From positions 248,001 through 312,000 of the forward strand of contig NZ_JANIFJ010000001.1 in assembly GCF_024519155.1 (NCBI RefSeq): 64,000 nt of DNA, read 5' to 3'. The notes below the pieces were generated by a model that saw nothing but the letters and a program-made list of their open reading frames with translations, made no database searches and was not told the origin of the DNA. A program made the position numbers and the translations under genes. This document shows positions 1-14,173 of the stretch, one piece after another (position 1 is the stretch's first letter; each line of letters opens with the position of its first letter). The stretch is from Mangrovibrevibacter kandeliae (GTDB lineage: Bacteria; Pseudomonadota; Alphaproteobacteria; Rhizobiales; Rhizobiaceae).

Positions 1-81
1 CTCGGCGTCGTCGTGGCGGCCCTGGTCAACCGTCGGCAGGAACAGCGCCGCGCCCGGGACGAACGGTTGGCTGCGCAGTAG
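1..81 (+). CDS. C-terminal end of an unidentified gene (partial)
   Basis: An open frame enters from the left edge and stops at TAG (79-81), giving 26 residues. It starts with a short hydrophobic stretch (LGVVVAALVN) followed by an Arg/Glu/Gln-rich tail, as at the cytoplasmic end of a membrane protein. It lies tail to tail with the AsmA-like gene, 8 bp away. Too little remains to name a family. Confidence 0.4.
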   Translation, partial: LGVVVAALVNRRQEQRRARDERLAAQ

Positions 82-89
82 CGGGCGGG

Positions 90-1883
90 TCAGAAGCTCG
101 AGGATGCGTCCCGCGCGCCGGCCGCATCGAGGCGCACCGTCGGTCCCGGCCAGTCGCCGCTCATGGCGAAGCCGATCGCCGCGTCCGCCTGGGACTTGGC
201 GGCGTCCGCCGGCAGAAAGTTGCCGGACAGGTCGATGCGGCCGCTGTCCGCTTCCACCGTGCCGGTGGCTTCCAGACGGCCGGCCGGACCCTCGAGACGC
301 AGGTTCGGAATGCGCACCGACGTGCCGGACGTCGTGAGGTGGGACTCGAAGCGGGTGAAGGCGATGCCGTCGCCGGAGGCGGCGAGTCCCTTTAGGGGCG
401 CTGGCAGGTTCGTAAGACTGTCGGTGTCGAAGCCCCCGAGGCTGCCGTTCCCGGTCGACACCGTGACGTCGAGCCGATTCTCGCGAATGAAGCTCAGCCA
501 GTCGCTCGCCGGCGCCATGAGGTCGATGCCGACGTCAGATTGGCCGGCGATCGAAAAGCTGCCGGTCTGGGCGACGTCGATCAAGCCGCTCATGTCGATC
601 CCGTTCAGCGCCGCGCTGCCCTTGACGGTGCGCGGCTGCTTCATGGTGTCGATCTGAAGGCGCGCCTGCGCACGCCCTCCGAGCAGGCTGCAGTCGCCGA
701 CGTCGACGGTCGCCACCCCGTCCTTGAACTTCACGGTCGCCGCAAGGTCGCTGAGCGGCAGGCGTCCGATCCGCGCGGTCCCGGCCGACAGGCGCACGTC
801 GAGGTCGAGGTCGTCGACGAAGGCGAAGGACAAGGGCCGCTGCAGATCGAGCGGATTGGAGGGCAGGGGCAGCACGGCGCGCCGGAGATCGTCGACGTCC
901 AGGGTGCCGAAGGCCAGGGTTCCGCCGATGGTGGGTCTGCCGTCCCGGGACAGGTCGAATTCGAGCGCACCACGCCCGCTGCTCCTGGCGAGCGTGACCG
1001 CTGCGTCGCGCAGCGTGACCCTCGCACCGATGGCGGAAACCTCGCTGTCGATCCCCATCGGCCCCATGTTCGGCAGGGTGCCGCCACGGCTCCCGAGCCA
1101 GTTCACCGCGCGGTTGAAGGATGGCGTCTGCAGCGACAGGCGTCCGTCGATCCGGAACGGCTCCGCGAACGCCGCCGTGCCGTCGAAGCTCACCCGCAGC
1201 GGCGACGCCGTGCTGTCGATGCGCACGGCGCTGGCTTCGCCGCGCAGAAGCGCGAGCGGCGCGGCGATGCGCAGGTTGATCTCGGTCGGCTGGCCGTTCC
1301 AGACGTAGCTGCCCCAGATCCGGCCCGGCTCGTCCGGCGCCGGCCAGGCGATCACGAGGTCGATGTCGCTGATCGGCCGCCCGGAGCCGGTGCGCATCGC
1401 GCCGTCGCGGATCTCGATGCGGGTGAGATCGCCGAAGCGCTCGAAGAAGGGGGAGATCACGTCCGACAGAAGACGCGGCGAGGCCGGCGCGTCGACCTTC
1501 AGGGCGCGTGCGGCCGCGAACCTGCGGGGCGAGCCGATCTCCGGGCGGATCAGGGTGAGCCGGGTGACGCTCGTGCGCCCGGTGAGCGCGGCCCACAGGT
1601 CGAGGTCGGCGACGACACTGTCGACCTTCAGCGCCGATCCCTCGCGTCCGAAGCTCACCTGGGACAAGGTGAGACGGCTTCGCGGCAGGAGCTCGTAGTT
1701 CGACGCGAAGCTCGAGCGCAGCGGAAGCCCCGTGAGATCCTGCAGCCGCTGGCGCAGCTCCTCCTGTGCGGTGCCCGATTGCAGAGTGAGGGAGGAGAAC
1801 CAGGCGATCGAGACGGCCACGATGCCGGCGAGGGCGCAAAGTCCCGCGACAAGGCTCACTCGTCGGCGCACTGTTCTTCCCAA
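90..1883 (-). CDS. AsmA-like envelope protein
   Basis: Protein of 597 residues with one N-terminal membrane anchor (about residues 9-30) followed by a long beta-rich periplasmic region. The early part (TLSQVSFGREGSALKVDSVV) and the repeated strand pattern resemble AsmA/DUF2125-type proteins, which are thought to act at the outer membrane or in lipid transport. The start is probably TTG at 1883, preceded by an AAAGG motif 7 bp upstream; GTG at 1871 is an alternative. It is divergent from acetoacetyl-CoA synthetase. Family assignment is by overall architecture, and the substrate is unknown. Confidence 0.6.
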   Translation of the reverse strand: MGRTVRRRVSLVAGLCALAGIVAVSIAWFSSLTLQSGTAQEELRQRLQDLTGLPLRSSFASNYELLPRSRLTLSQVSFGREGSALKVDSVVADLDLWAALTGRTSVTRLTLIRPEIGSPRRFAAARALKVDAPASPRLLSDVISPFFERFGDLTRIEIRDGAMRTGSGRPISDIDLVIAWPAPDEPGRIWGSYVWNGQPTEINLRIAAPLALLRGEASAVRIDSTASPLRVSFDGTAAFAEPFRIDGRLSLQTPSFNRAVNWLGSRGGTLPNMGPMGIDSEVSAIGARVTLRDAAVTLARSSGRGALEFDLSRDGRPTIGGTLAFGTLDVDDLRRAVLPLPSNPLDLQRPLSFAFVDDLDLDVRLSAGTARIGRLPLSDLAATVKFKDGVATVDVGDCSLLGGRAQARLQIDTMKQPRTVKGSAALNGIDMSGLIDVAQTGSFSIAGQSDVGIDLMAPASDWLSFIRENRLDVTVSTGNGSLGGFDTDSLTNLPAPLKGLAASGDGIAFTRFESHLTTSGTSVRIPNLRLEGPAGRLEATGTVEADSGRIDLSGNFLPADAAKSQADAAIGFAMSGDWPGPTVRLDAAGARDASSSF

Positions 1884-2067
1884 GACGGGACCTTTCCGAT
1901 GATGCGGGGTGCGGACGTGCGTGGTGCGCCTCTGCCGCCCGCCTCTTGCCGTGGGCTCCTTTTAGCGAGACTCTCGCCGCCACGCAAAGCCATCAGCCGG
2001 CTGCCGACTCGCGTCGGAGGGAGGTCGCTGATGGCGAAGGGCTTCGGACACCGGGAAGGCGGTAGAG

Positions 2068-4020
<1,953 letters not shown>

Positions 4021-4029
4021 ATCGTCCCG

Positions 4030-4055
4030 GCGCCGGTCCGAAGTGGGACCGGCGC
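4030..4055 (+). terminator. hairpin terminator between aacS and the sensor kinase
   Basis: A perfect 10-bp stem (GCGCCGGTCC with GGACCGGCGC) and 6-nt loop lie just after the aacS stop. Only a short T stretch follows. It sits between two convergent genes and may serve both. Confidence 0.55.
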
Positions 4056-4075
4056 TTGCCGCCCCGTGAGCCGCG

Positions 4076-7942
<3,867 letters not shown>

Positions 7943-7988
7943 GCGTCGAGGATCCGCTAACCTGCTTGGCCGAAACTCAAGCCGTGCC

Positions 7989-8003
7989 TTAAGCTTCTGT
8001 TAA
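7989..8003 (-). promoter_or_regulatory. CtrA-type box (TTAA-N7-TTAA)
   Basis: The sequence TTAAGCTTCTGTTAA matches the full CtrA consensus spacing and begins 47 bp upstream of the kinase start. It suggests direct cell-cycle control of the kinase gene. Binding is inferred from the motif alone. Confidence 0.6.
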
Positions 8004-8067
8004 TAATGAAAGCTTCGAGGGGAATCCAGAATCGCGGCCCGTCGAGATCGACGCTTTCCTTCAAAGG

Positions 8068-8082
8068 TTAATGGAAAGTTAA
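8068..8082 (+). promoter_or_regulatory. second CtrA-type box (TTAA-N7-TTAA)
   Basis: TTAATGGAAAGTTAAC is a second exact CtrA-type site in the same divergent intergenic region, 120 bp before the phasin start and 126 bp from the kinase start. It could affect either gene. Confidence 0.55.
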
Positions 8083-8202
8083 CAGGATCAGCCTATCTTG
8101 ACCGCATGATGGAGCCGTCTGTGGACGGCCATATCTTTCCGGTCGTCCTGTGACCCGGCAGCCCGTCGGGACCGGCGGCTGGGCCGAAGGCGGGAGTGGA
8201 CG

Positions 8203-8670
8203 ATGGCTGAGGAGAATTCCGGCGAGCCGGCTGCCGAGTTCAGGACTGCGGCAGACGAGGCGACCGAGGCCGAGCCGGCGGCTGCGGCTGAGGATCGGTT
8301 CAGCGCGTACGGTCAGCGCTCGATGATGCAGTCCAAAGAGGTCTATGCGCGCCTTCGTGGTGCGGCCGAGGACGCGTCGCGGACCCTCGAAACCACGATG
8401 AAGACGGCCCACCATGGCTCGCTTTCGTTGTCGAAGAAGGCGATGGAGGTGATGCGCAGCAATGCCGAAATGGGGTTCGCCCATATCGACAGCCTGATGG
8501 GGGCGCGTTCGCTTGCCGAGGTGATCGAGCTGCAGTCCTCCTATCTGCGGCGACAGGTCGAGATCGCGTCGGACCAGATCAAGGAGATGCAGAGCCTGTC
8601 TCAGGCCGTGACTCGCGACGTGATGACGCCGGGGCGCGAGGCCCTGGAGCGGGCAACCCGCAGAGGCTGA
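8203..8670 (+). CDS. phasin family protein
   Basis: 155 residues: an acidic Ala/Glu-rich N-terminus (1-35), then amphipathic helices with heptad character typical of phasins (LETTMKTAHHGSLSLSKKAM, ELQSSYLRRQVEIASDQIKEM). Phasins coat polyhydroxyalkanoate granules or act as related stress or membrane proteins. The segment with MEVMRSNAEMGF and the ending MTPGREALERATRRG are usual for rhizobial phasins. The gene is monocistronic and divergent from the kinase. The family call is firm; binding to a granule is inferred. Confidence 0.85.
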   Translation: MAEENSGEPAAEFRTAADEATEAEPAAAAEDRFSAYGQRSMMQSKEVYARLRGAAEDASRTLETTMKTAHHGSLSLSKKAMEVMRSNAEMGFAHIDSLMGARSLAEVIELQSSYLRRQVEIASDQIKEMQSLSQAVTRDVMTPGREALERATRRG

Positions 8671-8877
8671 GCCTCAGCCGGACGTACCGTGCTGCACCGG
8701 GGTGCACTGGCCGATCGCCTGCGGCGAACTGGGTCCGGTATAGTCACACCTGCCGTCATCCGCGAGGGGCGGATCCGCAGTGGCCTCAGGTGATGCCGGC
8801 GTCGGGCGGCTGCAGGCTGTCGGAGGCCCTGCCGGATGGCACGAAGGGTCGGTGAGCCCCGATCGCCGGCCCGGCCC

Positions 8878-8906
8878 TTGCGCCTGCGGGCGAAAGCTTC
8901 TAATGG
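8878..8906 (+). promoter_or_regulatory. sigma-70-like promoter of tRNA-His
   Basis: TTGCGC (8878-8883), 17-bp spacer, TAATGG (8901-8906). A start near 8913 would give a 20-nt leader before the tRNA. This is motif-based inference. Confidence 0.4.
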
Positions 8907-8932
8907 GATGGCCGCGTTTGACGCGATCTTCC

Positions 8933-9009
8933 GCGGTTGTAGCTCAGTTGGTTAGAGCGTTGGATTGTGGCTCCAAAGGTCGGTGGTTCGAATCCACCCA
9001 ACCGTACCA
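8933..9009 (+). tRNA. tRNA-His (GTG)
   Basis: Complete cloverleaf. The acceptor strand GCGGTTG (8933-8939) pairs with CAACCGT (8999-9005), including a G1-U72 wobble. The D stem is GCTC/GAGC. The anticodon loop TTGTGGC has GTG at 8967-8969. The T arm is GGTGG-TTCGAAT-CCACC. CCA is encoded (9007-9009). The discriminator is A73 and the base before position 1 is C, so the usual G-1:C73 pair of tRNA-His is absent, as known for many alphaproteobacteria. The 3' part is duplicated at 10062-10110. Confidence 0.95.
8961..9009 (+). repeat. 49-bp direct repeat, tRNA copy (attL-like)
   Basis: Positions 8961-9009, from the anticodon stem to CCA, recur without a mismatch at 10062-10110. A repeat of a tRNA 3' half is the normal footprint of tyrosine-recombinase integration. 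No integrase gene is visible between the copies. Confidence 0.85.
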
Positions 9010-9145
9010 CTCTTTTTCATAGTGATCTCAGAATTTTAGTCGACAAGAGACGCGCTTTCTCGGCCTAGCGCATGTCGCGTTTGTGTTGCGCGCAGTTCCC
9101 TTGATTTCCAAGGGGTTCCTGCGACACTCGGCAGCTCCACGCGAC

Positions 9146-9721
9146 ATGGAACGCGACATGGTGACGACTGCTGATTTCCTCAATTGGCTCGGTGGTCTGC
9201 AGCCCGGTGTGTCGAGTTTTCTTGGGTCTCTCACAGGTGCGCTTGGGGGACTGATCGCCGTCTTGATCGGGGCTCTTTTCAATGCTGCGCTGAACAGGCG
9301 CCGCGATGATCGCTTGCGGAAGACCGATGCAACGGCAGTGGCGCTCGCACTGCAGGCAGAACTTTTCACACTACGGGAGACATTCCGGCGCAACACCGAG
9401 TCAGCCTCTGATCAGGCCGTCGGTGGTCGACACTTCATCGTAACGACGATAAGCCAAAGCGATCTAATATTCTTTCGGCTTGGAGAGAGGATTACTTTGA
9501 TAAAGAGCGAGGCGTTAAAAGACGTTGTATCTGCTTATCTTGCTATTGATAATTACTTTCAAGTTATTAGTATAATATCTGGAGGAGATGTAAGACTGGC
9601 TTACGGCGGACGGGCTTACTTCCATCTAAGTCCAGGGCAGGTCAGACTTTACGCTGAAGCGACAAAGTCGATGCAGCAATTTTTCGAGACTGCTTTGAAC
9701 GCACTCAAGCGCCAGCAATAG
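9146..9721 (+). CDS. single-pass membrane protein of unknown function in the tRNA-bounded insert
   Basis: 191 residues from ATG 9146; ATG 9158 and GTG 9083 are alternatives and none has a good ribosome site. A hydrophobic segment with glycines (FLGSLTGALGGLIAVLIGAL, about residues 23-42) is followed by a basic stretch (NRRRDDRLRK) and a long, probably helical soluble part. I recognise no named domain. The second half (about 9440-9620) is clearly AT-richer than the surroundings, with codons such as ATA, TTA and AGT. That points to horizontal acquisition. The gene lies between the two copies of the tRNA-His repeat. Confidence 0.6.
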   Translation: MERDMVTTADFLNWLGGLQPGVSSFLGSLTGALGGLIAVLIGALFNAALNRRRDDRLRKTDATAVALALQAELFTLRETFRRNTESASDQAVGGRHFIVTTISQSDLIFFRLGERITLIKSEALKDVVSAYLAIDNYFQVISIISGGDVRLAYGGRAYFHLSPGQVRLYAEATKSMQQFFETALNALKRQQ

Positions 9722-9746
9722 CGTTTTTCCAGAGGACAATGTGTCC

Positions 9747-10043
9747 ATGATCCGATCAGCCATCCTCGTGGCAGCAGCCATGCTCGCCAGTGCGTCGCTT
9801 GCGCAGGCGCAGGAGACGAACATCTCCTTGTCCGTCGAGCGGGTGTCCAAAGATCACGGGCCGATCAAGGCGATAGTGAAAGTCACGAACGACGGGGACT
9901 GGACGCCGCGGATGGTCATGGTGGCCTGCGCCTTCCTCGACGCAGCGGGCAAGGCCGTGGATGTCGGCAAGGACTCTTCGTCCAGACTGACGCCAGGCAA
10001 GACGGTCTACCAGCAGATCAAGGTTCGGCAGATCCCTCGATGA
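9747..10043 (+). CDS. small exported protein of unknown function
   Basis: 98 residues with a clean signal peptide (MIRSAILVAAAMLASASLAQA, cleavage after AQA). The mature part of about 77 residues reads like one beta-sandwich domain (IKAIVKVTNDGDWTPRMVMV, LTPGKTVYQQIKV), in the manner of FxLYD-type or accessory periplasmic domains. No family is assigned. In-frame GTG 9741 has closer spacing to AGAGG (9731) and could be the start. It is 25 bp after the membrane-protein gene and just inside the right-hand repeat. Confidence 0.55.
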   Translation: MIRSAILVAAAMLASASLAQAQETNISLSVERVSKDHGPIKAIVKVTNDGDWTPRMVMVACAFLDAAGKAVDVGKDSSSRLTPGKTVYQQIKVRQIPR

Positions 10044-10061
10044 AGAGCGCGAACTGCTATC

Positions 10062-10110
10062 TGGATTGTGGCTCCAAAGGTCGGTGGTTCGAATCCACCC
10101 AACCGTACCA
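10062..10110 (+). repeat. 49-bp direct repeat, orphan tRNA-His 3' fragment (attR-like)
   Basis: Exact copy of 8961-9009 containing the GTG anticodon loop, T arm and CCA, but with no 5' half of the tRNA, so it cannot form a tRNA. It marks the right end of a 1,101-bp unit inserted at tRNA-His. Confidence 0.85.
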
Positions 10111-10165
10111 TCCCCACATCGCAAGACTCTGATGCCGTCGACCGGCCTGCGCGTGGGCTGGCCGC

Positions 10166-11764
10166 TCAGAACAGCGTGCCCTGGTCGACAGGCTCGGCCG
10201 GACGTGGCTTCGGCGTACGCCGACGGAGCGGCCTGACGGCGGCGAGCGGCGTGCCGGCATCCGTCGCGACCGCGCTGCGACGCTGATCGTTGGCAAATTC
10301 CACCTCGAACGCCATCCCCTCCGTCAGGTCGTCCGCCCGCGTGATCGGCTGGTCCTCCGGTCCGCGGATGATCGCGTAGCCGCGCTGCAGCACCTGGCGC
10401 GGGTCGAGGCTCGCCGCCATGCGCGCGGCGCCGGCGAACTCGCCGCGCTTGCGGTCCAGCGCACCGCGCAGCGCCTGCTCGAGCCGATGCGTCAGGTGAT
10501 CCAGCCGGTGGCGGCCCTGCGCGCTCTGCGCGGCGATCGCCTGCGGCCGGATCTGCGCAGCCGAGCGCTCCAGCCGCTGGCGCTTCAGCGAGAGGAGCGA
10601 GCCCATCGCGTGGATCGCATGCGTCTCGGCCTGGCGCAGGTCCGCCCGCTTGTGCCGCACGACGCCTTCCACATTGACCGGCGACAGCCGTGCTGCGACT
10701 TCGCCATACCCGCCGCGCTTGACCGAAACGGTCACACGCAGCGCACGGCCGATGCCGCTCGCCGCCTCGTCGAGCCGCCGCCGCGGCAGGGCCAGCAGCA
10801 TGTCGGGCGACGGCAGGCCGCGGGCGGAAGCCGAGACGGCGCGCCGGTCGCGGTCGAGCTGCCGGCTGATCGCCGCGCCGTTGCGAGCGTGCAGGCTGGC
10901 AAGGCTCGCCGCGACCTCGGCTCTCACCGGCACGGCGATCTCGGCGGCGCCGGTCGGGGTCGGCGCGCGCCGGTCGGCGGCATGATCGATGAGCGTCCAG
11001 TCGGTCTCGTGCCCGACGGCGGAAATCAGCGGGATCATCGACGCCGCCGCCGCGCGCACCACCGCCTCGTCGTTGAACCCCCAGAGATCCTCGAGGCTGC
11101 CGCCACCGCGCGCCACGATCAAGAGCTCAGGCCGCGGCGCCGGGCCGCCGTCTGCGAGCGCATTGAAGCCCTCGATCGCCGCGGCGACTTCCGCGCCGGA
11201 TCCCTCGCCCTGCACCCGCACCGGCCAGACCAGGAGGTGGACCGGAAAGCGATCCGAGATCCGGTGACAGATGTCGCGGATGACCGCGCCGGTGGGCGAG
11301 GTGACGATGCCGATGACCCTCGGCATGTAGGGCAGGGGCCGCTTGCGCTCGGCGGCGAAGAGGCCCTCCGCCTCGAGCTTCAGCCGCCGCTCGTTGAGGA
11401 GAGCCATCAGCGCGCCGGCCCCGGCCGGCTGCAGCTCGTCGATGACGATCTGGTACTTCGAAGAGCCCGGGAAGGTGGTGAGACGACCGGTCGCGACGAC
11501 CTCGAGCCCCTCTTCCGGCTTGAAGGCGAGCTTGGCGAAGCTCGTGCGCCAGACGACGGCCTCCAGCCGCGCGCGGTCGTCCTTCAGCGAGAAATAGGCA
11601 TGCCCGGAGGCATGGGGGCCGCGATAGCCGGAAATCTCGCCGCGCACGCGCACGTGGCCGAAGGTGTCCTCGACGGTCTTCTTCAGAGCGCCGGAGATCT
11701 CCGACACCGAGTACTCGGCGACATTGGAGCCGCTGGCCGGGCGTGATTCGTCGAACAGGGTCAT
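10166..11764 (-). CDS. xseA: exodeoxyribonuclease VII large subunit
   Basis: 532 residues. The N-terminal OB-fold ([32 protein letters not shown]) and the catalytic domain ([56 protein letters not shown]) are diagnostic. The enzyme degrades single-stranded DNA to oligonucleotides with the small subunit XseB, which is not in this window. Start ATG 11764 was chosen because the protein there begins MTLFDESRP, the usual place; an upstream in-frame Met at 11881 lies in non-conserved sequence. The C-terminus is slightly extended and ends EPVDQGTLF. Confidence 0.95.
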   Translation of the reverse strand: MTLFDESRPASGSNVAEYSVSEISGALKKTVEDTFGHVRVRGEISGYRGPHASGHAYFSLKDDRARLEAVVWRTSFAKLAFKPEEGLEVVATGRLTTFPGSSKYQIVIDELQPAGAGALMALLNERRLKLEAEGLFAAERKRPLPYMPRVIGIVTSPTGAVIRDICHRISDRFPVHLLVWPVRVQGEGSGAEVAAAIEGFNALADGGPAPRPELLIVARGGGSLEDLWGFNDEAVVRAAAASMIPLISAVGHETDWTLIDHAADRRAPTPTGAAEIAVPVRAEVAASLASLHARNGAAISRQLDRDRRAVSASARGLPSPDMLLALPRRRLDEAASGIGRALRVTVSVKRGGYGEVAARLSPVNVEGVVRHKRADLRQAETHAIHAMGSLLSLKRQRLERSAAQIRPQAIAAQSAQGRHRLDHLTHRLEQALRGALDRKRGEFAGAARMAASLDPRQVLQRGYAIIRGPEDQPITRADDLTEGMAFEVEFANDQRRSAVATDAGTPLAAVRPLRRRTPKPRPAEPVDQGTLF

Positions 11765-11898
11765 GCGCCGAATCTGGCGATCCCACGGGGGCGGGGTCAA
11801 GGCGGAGCCGCAACCAGGCGTCTGCCGCGCACGTGTTTTGACAGCTGCCGCACGGCGCGGGAAGCTGGCGGGGGGCACCATCGGGGAGGAGACGCGCG

Positions 11899-12717
11899 AT
11901 GCGGCGATGGAAAGCCTTGCGAGCGGTGGCCGCCGCTGCCGTGCTCGTTGCGGCGCATCCGGCCTGCGGGCAGGACATGTTCAACGGGGTGAACCTCACC
12001 TCGCCGCAGATGACCGAGGCCGAGATGAGCCGGGAGGACGTCATCGTCCTCCTGCGCAGCCTGGAGCCCGGCACGATGCCGGACCTGTCGCACAGGCGGC
12101 TGAACGGCCTCGATCTCTCCGGCCTCGACTTCACCGGGGCCGACCTGACGGCGGCCTACCTCAACGGCTCGAACCTCAAGGGCGCCATGCTCGACCGCGC
12201 CAAGCTCGACCAGGCCTGGGCGTTGAAGGCCGACTTCAGCGATGCGAGCCTCAAGGGGGCGAGCCTCTTCCAGGCCCAGCTGCGCGATGCCAAGCTCGAC
12301 GGTGCGACGCTCGACAAGGCAAGGCTGGCGGGCGACTTCACCCGGGCCTCGCTGAAGGGCGCCCATCTCGACGGCGCGGACTTTTCGGCCGACATGCGCA
12401 ACCAGTCGATGGGGATGATGCGCGGCATTCTCGACTCGGCCAAGTTGGCGGATGCCAGCCTCGCCGGCGCCGAGCTGTCGCGCGCTTCGGCCGAATTCGC
12501 CGATCTCACCGGCGCCGATCTCACCGGAGCCCGGCTCGTCGCAGCCGAACTCAGCGGCGCCGACTTCGACGGCGCCAAGGTCGAGGGCGCCGACTTCGAG
12601 CGGGCCGAGATCCAGTCGGCCAGGCTCGGCGGCATGATCGGCGCGCCGCTGCACCTCGAGACGGCCAGGGGCGTCGCGCGTTCGATGCCGACGCCGGCGA
12701 CTACCAGGCCGCAGTGA
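11899..12717 (+). CDS. exported pentapeptide-repeat protein
   Basis: 272 residues: signal peptide (1-25, ending AHPACGQ), a short linker (25-70), then tandem A(D/N)LXX-type pentapeptide repeats over about 70-240 (for example [20 protein letters not shown] and [15 protein letters not shown]). These fold as a right-handed quadrilateral beta helix. Secretion is unusual because better known pentapeptide proteins such as Qnr and MfpA are cytoplasmic. Function unknown. The start follows GGGGAGGAG. The 3' end overlaps the convergent LysR gene by 17 bp. Confidence 0.85.
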   Translation: MRRWKALRAVAAAAVLVAAHPACGQDMFNGVNLTSPQMTEAEMSREDVIVLLRSLEPGTMPDLSHRRLNGLDLSGLDFTGADLTAAYLNGSNLKGAMLDRAKLDQAWALKADFSDASLKGASLFQAQLRDAKLDGATLDKARLAGDFTRASLKGAHLDGADFSADMRNQSMGMMRGILDSAKLADASLAGAELSRASAEFADLTGADLTGARLVAAELSGADFDGAKVEGADFERAEIQSARLGGMIGAPLHLETARGVARSMPTPATTRPQ

Positions 12718-13639
12718 GCTGCGGAGCCCGCACCACCCGCGTCTCCGGTATGCCGGAGGGAGCAGGCTGAACCGCCGGTGGGGCGAGGTTCTGCAGGCTC
12801 TCGCGGATGTGGTCGATCAAGGCATCGACGACCGGATTGTCGACGTTGCGCGCCTTCAGGACGGCGATCTCGGTGTCGCGCAGCCGCGGGAAGCCCTCGT
12901 ACTCGCTGAGGACGCGCATCCCCGGCCGCAGGGCGCATTCGGGCAGCACGCTGACCGCAAGGCCCGACAGCACCGCCGAGGTGACGATCTGCGCCGACCA
13001 CGAACTGAACAGGACGCGGTACTGGCGGCCGATCGCGTCGAGCGCCTCGCAGCCCTGCTGGCGCCAGGCACAGTCGTTGCGGCCGAGCGCCAGCGGCAGC
13101 ACCGCCTTGGTGTGGACGTCGTGCGCGGTGGAGGTGACGAAGTGCAGCGGCTCGCGCCGGACGATCTCGCCGCCGGTGATCAGCTCGCAGTTGGACACGA
13201 GCGCGACGTCCAGCCGGCCCTTCTCGATATGCTCGGCGAGATTGAGCGAGCGCTCGCAGGCGATTTCGAGCTCGACCAGCGGGTTGGACCGCGTGAAGCG
13301 CGCGAGGATCTCCGGCAGGAAGCGTTCGGCATAGTCGTCCGGCAGGCCGATCCGCACATGCCCCTGGATCGCGTCCTCGTCGAAGGCCGAGAGCGTCTCC
13401 TGTGACAGAGCCAGGATCTTGCGGGCGTAGCTGAGGAGGCGGTTGCCTTCCTCGGTGATGCGCACCGCACGCCCGTTGCGCTCGAACAGCGTGACGCCGA
13501 GTCGCTCCTCGAGCTTGCGCATCTGCATCGACACCGCGGACTGCGTCTTGAAGACCTCGTCGGCCGCGCGCGTGAAGCTGCCGGTATCGACGATGGCGAC
13601 GAAGCTGCGCAACTGGTCGAGATCGAGCGGAATGGCCAT
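12701..13639 (-). CDS. LysR-family transcriptional regulator
   Basis: 312 residues. The N-terminal winged helix (LDQLRSFVAIVDTGSFTRAA, QSAVSMQMRKLEERLG) and periplasmic-binding-like effector domain (VRIGLPDDYAERFLPEILAR) are standard. The sequence is close to the LrhA/HdfR-like group. Start ATG 13639 is favoured by GGGGAC just upstream; ATG 13651 is also in frame. It is divergent from the DUF1127 gene, with a sigma-70-like promoter and an inverted repeat between them, so autoregulation is likely. The target is unknown. Confidence 0.88.
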   Translation of the reverse strand: MAIPLDLDQLRSFVAIVDTGSFTRAADEVFKTQSAVSMQMRKLEERLGVTLFERNGRAVRITEEGNRLLSYARKILALSQETLSAFDEDAIQGHVRIGLPDDYAERFLPEILARFTRSNPLVELEIACERSLNLAEHIEKGRLDVALVSNCELITGGEIVRREPLHFVTSTAHDVHTKAVLPLALGRNDCAWRQQGCEALDAIGRQYRVLFSSWSAQIVTSAVLSGLAVSVLPECALRPGMRVLSEYEGFPRLRDTEIAVLKARNVDNPVVDALIDHIRESLQNLAPPAVQPAPSGIPETRVVRAPQLTAAW

Positions 13640-13669
13640 CGCTGTCCCCATCAGATTTGATGATGACGG

Positions 13670-13698
13670 ATATAAGCAACATTCGTTGGACTGATCAA
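13670..13698 (-). promoter_or_regulatory. sigma-70-like promoter of the LysR gene
   Basis: On the minus strand, TTGATC (13698-13693), 17-bp spacer and TTATAT (13675-13670). The -10 lies 31 bp before ATG 13639. Confidence 0.5.
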
Positions 13699-13747
13699 TG
13701 CCCCGCGCCTAGGTTCCGCATCGTCAGGAACACCTTCGACGCCCCGA

Positions 13748-13767
13748 CCTGCACAGCAATGTGCAGG
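13748..13767. promoter_or_regulatory. inverted repeat, candidate LysR operator
   Basis: CCTGCAC-AGCAAT-GTGCAGG, a perfect 7-bp dyad with 6-bp centre, located between LysR and DUF1127 and 45 bp before the DUF1127 start. It could also be a hairpin in the DUF1127 leader. Confidence 0.35.
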
Positions 13768-13812
13768 AACGGGCGTCCTTTTCCCTGATGAACCCAAGCA
13801 AAGGACAGATCG

Positions 13813-14088
13813 ATGACCGTCATCGTCAGATTACCCGCCCGGCGCGCGACGCCGCGCATCCAGAGCCTGCAGGTCGCCCTCGCCGCGGCCCGCGCCATCC
13901 TGAAGAACCTGCGCAACCGGATGACGGTCGCCCGCCTCGCCGAAATGCCGGACTATCTCCTGTCCGATCTCGGCGTGCGCCGCGACGACGTTCACGACGC
14001 GCTGAACCAGACCTGGCACGACGATCCGAGCTTCCGGCTCGCCGTCACCGCCAGCCGTCGTCGCCGCAGCCACGAGATGACGTTTTGA
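13813..14088 (+). CDS. DUF1127 protein
   Basis: 91 residues. The C-terminal half carries the DUF1127 core (MTVARLAEMPDYLLSDLGV), a short Arg-rich helical motif. DUF1127 proteins in alphaproteobacteria bind RNA or affect phosphate, carbon or stress metabolism; several are 47-residue small proteins. This one is longer, with an extra basic N-terminus (RLPARRATPRIQ) and tail. RBS: AAAGGAC. It is divergently transcribed from LysR, which may control it. Confidence 0.82.
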   Translation: MTVIVRLPARRATPRIQSLQVALAAARAILKNLRNRMTVARLAEMPDYLLSDLGVRRDDVHDALNQTWHDDPSFRLAVTASRRRRSHEMTF

Positions 14089-14173
14089 TCGACGGCTGGC
14101 CTGACCAGAACCCGTCGGCGGCACCTCCCGTCCCCGCGCACGTCTTGCCTTCGAGACTGCGCGGGGCCGGTCC

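Noticed and set aside
8685-8706. TGCACC-GG-GGTGCA dyad after the phasin gene as a terminator
   Set aside because: Only 6 bp of stem and no U tract.
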